A stretch of DNA of 19,199 bases from Gallionellaceae bacterium (GTDB lineage Bacteria > Pseudomonadota > Gammaproteobacteria > Burkholderiales > Gallionellaceae). The notes beneath the pieces were generated by a model. That model was not told where the DNA came from. It worked only from the letters and a program-made list of their open reading frames with translations, and searched no databases. The stretch is from NCBI GenBank assembly GCA_003151655.1, contig PLYB01000191.1, positions 1 to 19,199 on the forward strand. Direction: 5' to 3'. A program made the translations under genes and the position numbers. Below are positions 13,824-19,199 of the stretch, piece by piece. Within the stretch, counting starts at the first letter, position 1; each line of letters opens with the position of its first letter.

Positions 13824-15242
13824 ATGTCTGCAAGTTTGGCAACCGTCTCGTATATCGGCGCGACTATTCTTTTTATCCTCAGCCTCGGCGGCCTCTCCCA
13901 TCCGGAGACTTCACGGCGCGGTAATCTCTACGGCATGATCGGCATGACCATCGCCGTGCTGGCAACCATCTTCGGCCCGCGCGTTACCATAGCCGGTCTG
14001 CCCTGGATCATCGGCGCCATGGCCGTTGGCGGCAGCGTCGGCATTTACGCCGCGCGCAAAGTGAAAATGACCGAGATGCCGGAACTGGTGGCGTTGATGC
14101 ACAGTCTGGTCGGTCTTGCCGCAGCGCTGGTCGGCTATGCCAATTACATCGACCCCGCAGCGGCACTTGGCTTGAGCAGTGCAGAAAAAGCCATTCACGA
14201 GAGCGAAATTTACATCGGCATCCTGATCGGTGCGATTACTTTTTCCGGCTCCATCATCGCCTTCGGCAAACTGTCCGGCAAGATCGGCGGCAAGCCGCTG
14301 TTGCTGCCTGCGCGCCACTGGATGAATCTCATCGGTTTGGTTGTTGTCGTCATTTTCGGCTGGCAGTTCCTGCACTCCGAATCGATCGGCGCGGGCATGA
14401 TTGCGCTGACCGTGATGACTGTGATTGCGCTGTTGTTCGGTATCCACATGGTGATGGCTATCGGCGGTGCCGATATGCCGGTAGTGGTGTCGATGCTGAA
14501 CAGTTACTCCGGTTGGGCGGCGGCGGCAACCGGCTTCATGCTGAACAATGACCTGCTGATCGTCACCGGCGCGCTGGTGGGTTCCTCCGGCGCGATTCTT
14601 TCCTACATCATGTGTCGCGCGATGAACCGCCATTTTATCAGCGTGATTGCGGGCGGTTTCGGTACCGCTGGCGGCACGGTGGTTGTGGCCAGTGGCGACG
14701 CACAACCGGTTGGTGAAGTGGTGGCGATCAGTGCGGTTGAAACTGCCGAACTGTTGCGCGAAGCAAGAAGTGTGATCATCGTACCGGGCTATGGCATGGC
14801 AGTAGCGCAAGCCCAGCACACCGTCTACGAAATTACTCAGCTCTTGCGCGAAAAAGGCATCAATGTGCGCTTCGGCATCCACCCTGTGGCAGGTCGCATG
14901 CCCGGTCACATGAACGTGCTGCTGGCTGAAGCCAAAGTGCCGTATGACATCGTGCTGGAAATGGACGAACTCAACGCGGACTTTCCGGACACCGATGTTG
15001 CCATGGTGATCGGTGCCAACGACATCGTCAATCCGGGGGCGCAGGATGATCCGAACAGCCCCATCGCCGGCATGCCGGTGCTGGAAGTATGGAAAGCCAA
15101 GACTTCTATTGTGATGAAACGTAGCATGGCTTCCGGTTATGCGGGTGTGGACAATCCGCTGTTCTACAAGGAAAACAACCGCATGTTATTCGGCGATGCC
15201 AAGAAGATGCTGGAAGAAGTATTCGTTGCACTAAAGTCGTAA
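13824..15242 (+). CDS. pntB: NAD(P) transhydrogenase subunit beta
   Basis: A 472-residue partner of PntA. The first ~260 residues form the membrane domain (about nine helices) and include H93 in LMHSLVGLAA and D217/N226 in GADMPVVVSMLNSYSGWAAAA, positions linked to the proton path in E. coli. Domain III (about 290-472) binds NADP(H): PGYGMAVAQAQ (321-331), GIHPVAGRMPGHMNVLLAEA (351-370), VIGANDIVNPGAQ, and KRSMASGYAGVDNPLF near the C-terminus. The frame is open far upstream inside pntA, but the ATG at 13824, with AAGG at 13812-13815 (8 nt upstream) and the family-typical start MSASLATVSYIGA, is clearly correct. The 22-nt gap to pntA indicates one operon. Confidence 0.97.
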   Translation: MSASLATVSYIGATILFILSLGGLSHPETSRRGNLYGMIGMTIAVLATIFGPRVTIAGLPWIIGAMAVGGSVGIYAARKVKMTEMPELVALMHSLVGLAAALVGYANYIDPAAALGLSSAEKAIHESEIYIGILIGAITFSGSIIAFGKLSGKIGGKPLLLPARHWMNLIGLVVVVIFGWQFLHSESIGAGMIALTVMTVIALLFGIHMVMAIGGADMPVVVSMLNSYSGWAAAATGFMLNNDLLIVTGALVGSSGAILSYIMCRAMNRHFISVIAGGFGTAGGTVVVASGDAQPVGEVVAISAVETAELLREARSVIIVPGYGMAVAQAQHTVYEITQLLREKGINVRFGIHPVAGRMPGHMNVLLAEAKVPYDIVLEMDELNADFPDTDVAMVIGANDIVNPGAQDDPNSPIAGMPVLEVWKAKTSIVMKRSMASGYAGVDNPLFYKENNRMLFGDAKKMLEEVFVALKS

Positions 15243-15288
15243 TCCCCGCAGAGGGATACGTCGCAATACCAGGAGTGAGGTGAGCGGG

Positions 15289-15332
15289 GGGTAAGGGAGA
15301 AGGGCGATTTGCCTCCTTTTTCCTTATCCTTG
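15289..15332 (+). terminator. Possible terminator after pntAB
   Basis: GGGTAAGGGAGAAGGGC (15289-15305) can pair imperfectly with GCCTCCTTTTTCCTTATCC (15311-15329) around GATTT. It lies 47 nt after the pntB stop and before the next gene. The purine/pyrimidine arms contain mismatches and wobble pairs and no clean T-run follows, so the call is tentative. Confidence 0.35.
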
Positions 15333-15355
15333 CCCGTTCTCTTTTCTGGAAGCCG

Positions 15356-18313
15356 TTGTACGCTCAATGGATACTCGTATTGAATAAGCAATTTTTTCGC
15401 AGTGATTGGGTGCGAGCCAGCTTGTTGGCTCTCGCTTATTTCGTGACTGCAAAAATAGGCCTTTCATTTTCTTTGCTGGAACACTCGGTCACCGTGTTCT
15501 GGCCTCCTTCCGGAATTGCTCTGGCTGCTTTATTGCTGTACGGCTATCGCCTGTGGCCGGGCGTGTTTGTCGGTGCGCTTTTTGCCAACTGGGGCGCGAG
15601 TATTCTGGTGTTGCCGGTTGTCGGCATGGCGATTGGTGCCACGCTGGAAGCCTTGCTCGCGGCCTATCTGCTCAACCGTGATGCGCGCTTTTCAGTGAGG
15701 CTGGATGAGGCGCGCGATATTTTCCGCCTGATGTGGCGGGGGGGGATAATCAGTGCTCTGGTAAGCGCGATTATCGGCGTGTTGTGTCTGAAATGGGCCG
15801 GCGCGATACACTGGCAACAATACGGGCAGACCATATTGTTCTGGTGGATGGGAGATGCGCTGGGCATCGTGCTGTTTGCACCTATGGTAATCGCGTTCTT
15901 CCGCCATCGTGCTTTTGCGTGGACACCAGACTATCGAAAACAGGCAACATTGATGTTCGGTATTTTGCTGTTGATGTGTCTTTTAATTTTCACCGATCTG
16001 AGCAAAGACCTGTTCGGGCGTCAATTCAGAGTGTTCATGCTGTTGCCCATGATCGTGTGGGCTGCGCTCAGTTTTAATTCGCGTGTCGTGAGTTTAGTGC
16101 TGCTGATCGTTTCGTTTGCAACGCTGTACAGCGCTGCCAGCGGACAAGGCTATTTCGGTATTTATTCTGTTTCCAACGTGTTCGATATTTGGGGTTTTCT
16201 GGTTATTATTGGAATACTCGGCATGACACTTGCGGCGGTAAATTTTCAGCGTAATCGCGCCCGTATCAAACTAGAGCGCAGTGAACGTAACTTGAAACGT
16301 GCGCAACATGTTTCAAAGATCGGCAGTTGGGAATTGGATATCGTCAAAAATAAAACCGAATGTTCGGATGAAACCTGCCTGATATTTGGCCGGCCTCCCG
16401 CTGCGATGCTGAGCAATGAAATATTTTTCAGCTCCATTCATCCGGACGATGTTGAAAAACAGGCGGAGGCGTGGAAACTGGCCTTGCAGGGCGAAGCTTA
16501 CGACACAGAACATCGTATTCTCGTACAGGACGAAATCAAATGGGTACGGATGCATGCCGAGTTTGATTTTGACGAGAATGGGAAAGCGGTATTTTGTTTC
16601 GGCACCATAGCCGACATCAGCCAGAGCAAGCTGGAGGAAGATAAATTACGTCTGGCGGCCAAGGTGTTTGAAAGCACCCACGAGGCAATCCTGATTTCAG
16701 ACCACAACAACAATATTGTTGCGGTGAATGAAGCGTTCACCAATATGACCGGCTATACCCTTGCCGATATAAAAGGGCGCGACCCGAAATTGCTGTCGTC
16801 GGGCGAACATGATGCAGCGTTTTATCGGGACATGTGGCAATCGATTAATATGCTGGGAAGCTGGCAGGGTGAAATTGTCGACAAGAATAAAGCGGGGAAA
16901 CATTTCTATAAACACATGGCAATTAATGTGGTGAGAAATGAGCTAGACCTCGTCAGCCACTATGTGTCTATCTCCAGCGATATTTCCGAGCGTAAAGAAT
17001 ACGACAAGAATATCCATTTTTTAGCCTATTTCGATGTGCTGACCGGATTGCCAAACCGGACTTTATTGCGTGATCGACTGGGCCAGTTGATCGCCACCTC
17101 CCATCGTGACGGTACTCAATTCGCTTTGCTGTTTCTGGATTTGGATCGCTTCAAATACATCAATGACTCGATGGGACATTCGGTTGGCGACAAGCTCCTG
17201 CAATCGGTTGCGCAGCGCTTGCAGGCTTGCATACGGGAAGGGGACACGGTCTCGCGCATCGGTGGGGATGAATTCATTGTGTTGCTGCGCGAGGTCGATG
17301 AGCAGGGGGTGGCATCGGTCGCCGAAAAGTTGCTGCACAGTCTGGCTGTGCCGTTCAATCTCAACGGACAGGAAATTTCAACTTACGCCAGTATCGGAAT
17401 TGCACTTTATCCGCAACACTCAATTGATCTCGACGTGCTGATGAAAAACGCCGATGCGGCGATGTATAACGCCAAGGAAAATGGCCGCAATACCTATAAA
17501 TTCTTTATGCCGGAAATGAATTTCCGTGCGAATCAGGTTTTTCAGATGGAAAAGGATATGCGGGTGGCGTTGGATCAGGATCAGTTTATGCTGTTCTATC
17601 AACCGCAAGTCGACCTGGCAACCGGAGTTGTCTGCGGTGCTGAAGCGTTGATACGCTGGAAGCATCCCGAGAAAGGTCTTGTTTCTCCCGCCGATTTTAT
17701 TCCGATTGCGGAAGAGACCGGCCAGATCGTGACGATTGGGGAGTGGGTGTTGCGCACTGCCTGCTGGCGCTTCGCGTCATGGCAGAAGCAGGGATTACCC
17801 ATGATTCCTGTTGCGGTTAATTTGTCTATCCGGCAATTGCGGCAACCGAATTTGGCCGATGTGGTCGAGTCGGTGTTGAAAGAAACAGGCTTGAGTCCGG
17901 AGTATCTGGAATTGGAAATTACCGAAGGCATCATGATGGGCGATACCAAGGCCGCCATGGAATTTTTGCTACGCATGCGCAAGCTGGGCGTGCAAATGGC
18001 CATCGACGATTTCGGTACCGGTTTTTCCAGCTTGAGTTATCTCAAAAATCTGCCGGTGAATAAACTTAAGATCGACCAGTCATTTGTACGCGATATTGGC
18101 AGCGATGAAAGCGATGTGGCAATCATTCGTTCCATAATCGGTCTCGGTCATCGTCTGGAAATGAAAGTGATCGCGGAAGGCGTGGAAACTTTGGAGCAAC
18201 TGGATTTCTTGCGTTTGCGTGGTTGTGATGAGATTCAAGGTTATTTCTTTAGTCGCCCTCTTGCGGCTGATGATTTCTTCAAATTTGTCTGCGCTAAACC
18301 AAAATTGGACTAA
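15356..18313 (+). CDS. Membrane sensor with MASE1, two PAS, GGDEF and EAL domains (cyclic-di-GMP turnover)
   Basis: A 985-residue inner-membrane signalling protein. Residues about 20-300 are a MASE1 sensor with roughly eight membrane helices and the hallmark FWPPSGIALAALLLYG (48-63). Two PAS domains follow: about 315-425 (GSWELD, IHPDDV, GTIADIS) and about 432-547 (ILISDHNNNIVAVNEAF, MTGYT). The GGDEF domain (about 555-720) has intact G636-F640 and an inhibitory I-site R627-x-x-D630 exactly five residues before it. The EAL domain (about 735-978) has E763-A764-L765, N822, E854/E857, D884-D885 in DDFGTGFSS, K905 and E941 in EGVE, so both synthesis and hydrolysis of c-di-GMP look possible. The frame starts at TTG 15356 with GGA at 15348-15350; no ATG is in frame before the first helix. 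The signal sensed is unknown. Confidence 0.93.
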   Translation: MYAQWILVLNKQFFRSDWVRASLLALAYFVTAKIGLSFSLLEHSVTVFWPPSGIALAALLLYGYRLWPGVFVGALFANWGASILVLPVVGMAIGATLEALLAAYLLNRDARFSVRLDEARDIFRLMWRGGIISALVSAIIGVLCLKWAGAIHWQQYGQTILFWWMGDALGIVLFAPMVIAFFRHRAFAWTPDYRKQATLMFGILLLMCLLIFTDLSKDLFGRQFRVFMLLPMIVWAALSFNSRVVSLVLLIVSFATLYSAASGQGYFGIYSVSNVFDIWGFLVIIGILGMTLAAVNFQRNRARIKLERSERNLKRAQHVSKIGSWELDIVKNKTECSDETCLIFGRPPAAMLSNEIFFSSIHPDDVEKQAEAWKLALQGEAYDTEHRILVQDEIKWVRMHAEFDFDENGKAVFCFGTIADISQSKLEEDKLRLAAKVFESTHEAILISDHNNNIVAVNEAFTNMTGYTLADIKGRDPKLLSSGEHDAAFYRDMWQSINMLGSWQGEIVDKNKAGKHFYKHMAINVVRNELDLVSHYVSISSDISERKEYDKNIHFLAYFDVLTGLPNRTLLRDRLGQLIATSHRDGTQFALLFLDLDRFKYINDSMGHSVGDKLLQSVAQRLQACIREGDTVSRIGGDEFIVLLREVDEQGVASVAEKLLHSLAVPFNLNGQEISTYASIGIALYPQHSIDLDVLMKNADAAMYNAKENGRNTYKFFMPEMNFRANQVFQMEKDMRVALDQDQFMLFYQPQVDLATGVVCGAEALIRWKHPEKGLVSPADFIPIAEETGQIVTIGEWVLRTACWRFASWQKQGLPMIPVAVNLSIRQLRQPNLADVVESVLKETGLSPEYLELEITEGIMMGDTKAAMEFLLRMRKLGVQMAIDDFGTGFSSLSYLKNLPVNKLKIDQSFVRDIGSDESDVAIIRSIIGLGHRLEMKVIAEGVETLEQLDFLRLRGCDEIQGYFFSRPLAADDFFKFVCAKPKLD

Positions 18314-18329
18314 TCCAAAAATAAAGCAG

Positions 18330-18515
18330 TTGTCCACGAAAAACACGAAAAAATTCATATAACTCCATGCTATGAAGCACAACCCGATGGGGCGCGCGAA
18401 CGAATTAAACTTGCTGTTTTATTTCGTGCATTTCGTTAACCAGCCGCTTGCCCCGTTTTTTGGGGCTTTGCGGAATGGCTAGGGGCTTCATCAGTTTTCG
18501 TGGATGAATTGCCGT
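18330..18515 (+). repeat. Dispersed ~186-bp repeat, copy B
   Basis: Second copy of the element at 10622-10808, in the same orientation, starting 16 nt after the stop of the GGDEF-EAL gene. The start (TTGTCCACGAAAAACACGAA) is identical and the right half (18419-18515) differs from copy A at only a few positions. The inner stem-loop is conserved: CCGC (18444-18447) and GCCCC (18450-18454) with GGGGC (18462-18466) and GCGG (18470-18473). The terminal inverted repeat is TCCACGAAAA / TTTTCGTGGA. Confidence 0.88.
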
Positions 18516-18731
18516 TTTTGGTCATTCAAGGCCGGGCGGAGTCTGGAAACAACGGGAAACCGTTCAAGGTGAGTTCTTTGTGCTATAAGTTCAGACTTGT
18601 AAGTTGTGTTCGGCAACGCACAGAGAGCAATATAGGCGATTGTGTAAATTTCTGTGCTTACTGAGTTCGTTTGGAATTCAGTCTCTCCTACTGCTTGGGT
18701 ATCCGACAATGGCTTCTACCAATTGATTTGT
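18516..18731. other. Intergenic region before the Crp/Fnr-type gene
   Basis: Together with repeat copy B this is a gap of about 418 bp without a supported gene. The portion after the repeat should hold the promoter of the regulator starting at 18732, but I see no convincing -35/-10 pair, operator palindrome, RNA gene or strong hairpin. A minus-strand open frame of 72 codons here (18491-18709) runs into the repeat and is not credible. Confidence 0.5.
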
Positions 18732-19199
18732 ATGTCAGAACGACTACAGCCTAAACAGAACCATCTGCTCAGCGCGCTGCCTGATGATGTATTCGAACGT
18801 CTTTCACCGAATCTCGAATTGATTTCGATGCCACTTGGTCAGGTTCTCTATGAATCCGGCGGACAGTTGCAGCATGTCTATTTCCCCACGACCGCCATCT
18901 TGTCTTTGCACTACATTATGGAGAGCGGTGCCTCTGCCGAAATTGCTGGAGTGGGCAATGAGGGCGTACTCGGAATTTCACTTTTTATGGGCGGTAATAC
19001 TACGCCCAGTAGAGCCACGGTGCAGACGGCAGGTAGTGGTTACCGGTTGAAAGGGAAGCTGATGCTGGAGGAATTCAATCGTGCGGGGCCGATGATGCGT
19101 TTGATGCTGCGTTACACGCAGGCGTTAATGACGCAAATGTCGCAAACTGCGGTGTGCAATCGCCATCATTCAGTCGAGCAGCAGTTGTGCCGCTGGCTG
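18732..19199 (+). CDS. Crp/Fnr-family transcriptional regulator (5' part, cut by window edge)
   Basis: The frame opens at ATG 18732 and is still open at the last base, giving the first 156 residues. Residues about 15-112 form a cyclic-nucleotide-binding-type beta-roll: LPDDVFERLSP, the strands LGQVLYESGGQLQHVYFPT, AEIAGVGNEGVLGISLFMGG and TPSRATVQTAGSGYRL. Residues 112-145 are the long dimerisation helix, and the DNA-binding helix-turn-helix should follow beyond the edge (HHSVEQQLCRWL is the usual lead-in). This subgroup has GNEGVLGISLFMGG in place of the cAMP-binding phosphate cassette, so cAMP is probably not the ligand, and there is no N-terminal Fe-S cysteine set as in Fnr. No clear ribosome site is seen before the ATG. 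The proximity to a c-di-GMP gene is suggestive only. Confidence 0.88.
   Translation, partial: MSERLQPKQNHLLSALPDDVFERLSPNLELISMPLGQVLYESGGQLQHVYFPTTAILSLHYIMESGASAEIAGVGNEGVLGISLFMGGNTTPSRATVQTAGSGYRLKGKLMLEEFNRAGPMMRLMLRYTQALMTQMSQTAVCNRHHSVEQQLCRWL

Noticed and set aside
13911..14909. 332-codon minus-strand open frame
   Set aside because: Antisense to pntB; the His/Gln/Asp-rich translation has no recognisable domain.
18491..18709. 72-codon minus-strand open frame
   Set aside because: Its end is read from the dispersed repeat, and it has no domain pattern or ribosome site.
1..19199. CRISPR array, tRNA or rRNA genes, toxin-antitoxin pair, prophage genes
   Set aside because: No regularly spaced direct repeats, no cloverleaf or rRNA-like sequence, and no recognisable phage or toxin families were seen on either strand.

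Overview
The window looks like a stretch of betaproteobacterial chromosome. The protein repertoire (full-length PntA/PntB transhydrogenase, PepD, YheS-type ABC-F, DUF455 ferritin-like protein, DUF4389 membrane protein, MASE1-PAS-GGDEF-EAL regulator, Crp/Fnr regulator) and the REP-type intergenic hairpins suggest a Nitrosomonadales/Gallionellaceae-like relative. That placement is inference from protein style, since there is no rRNA or other phylogenetic marker here. I see no rRNA, tRNA, CRISPR array, prophage or plasmid functions.

Left part (1-5.5 kb) is accessory-like. It starts with a small exported protein of unknown function and a KTSC-domain protein. Next is a REP-associated tyrosine transposase (RAYT, 1088-1627) bracketed by two large REP palindromes, with two more single REP hairpins at 63-90 and 576-602. 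A small DUF4389 membrane protein and a DUF455 ferritin-like protein follow on the same strand, then a DUF6629-type membrane protein. An AT-richer patch (about 3.9-5.5 kb) holds an unknown three-helix membrane protein on the minus strand, divergent from a LuxR-family regulator.

Middle part (5.5-12 kb) is mostly housekeeping. A RutE-like nitroreductase (-) is divergent from a DEDDy 3'-5' exonuclease (+). That exonuclease converges on a YheS-like ABC-F ATPase (-) across a long imperfect inverted repeat (7002-7100). The ABC-F gene is divergent from pepD (+). pepD runs into a ~186-bp dispersed repeat that supplies its last codons and stop. A cysteine-cluster protein and a predicted outer-membrane beta-barrel protein follow.

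Right part (12.2-19.2 kb) holds pntA-pntB (proton-translocating NAD(P) transhydrogenase), a 985-residue MASE1-PAS-PAS-GGDEF-EAL protein with both catalytic motifs intact, a second copy of the ~186-bp repeat, and the 5' part of a Crp/Fnr-family regulator cut by the window edge.

The most noteworthy structures are not new enzymes but repeats: the RAYT/REP unit, including a REP variant with compensatory stem changes, and the two-copy dispersed repeat with terminal inverted ends, an internal conserved hairpin and a captured pepD C-terminus. I found no convincing multi-gene undescribed defence or metabolic system.
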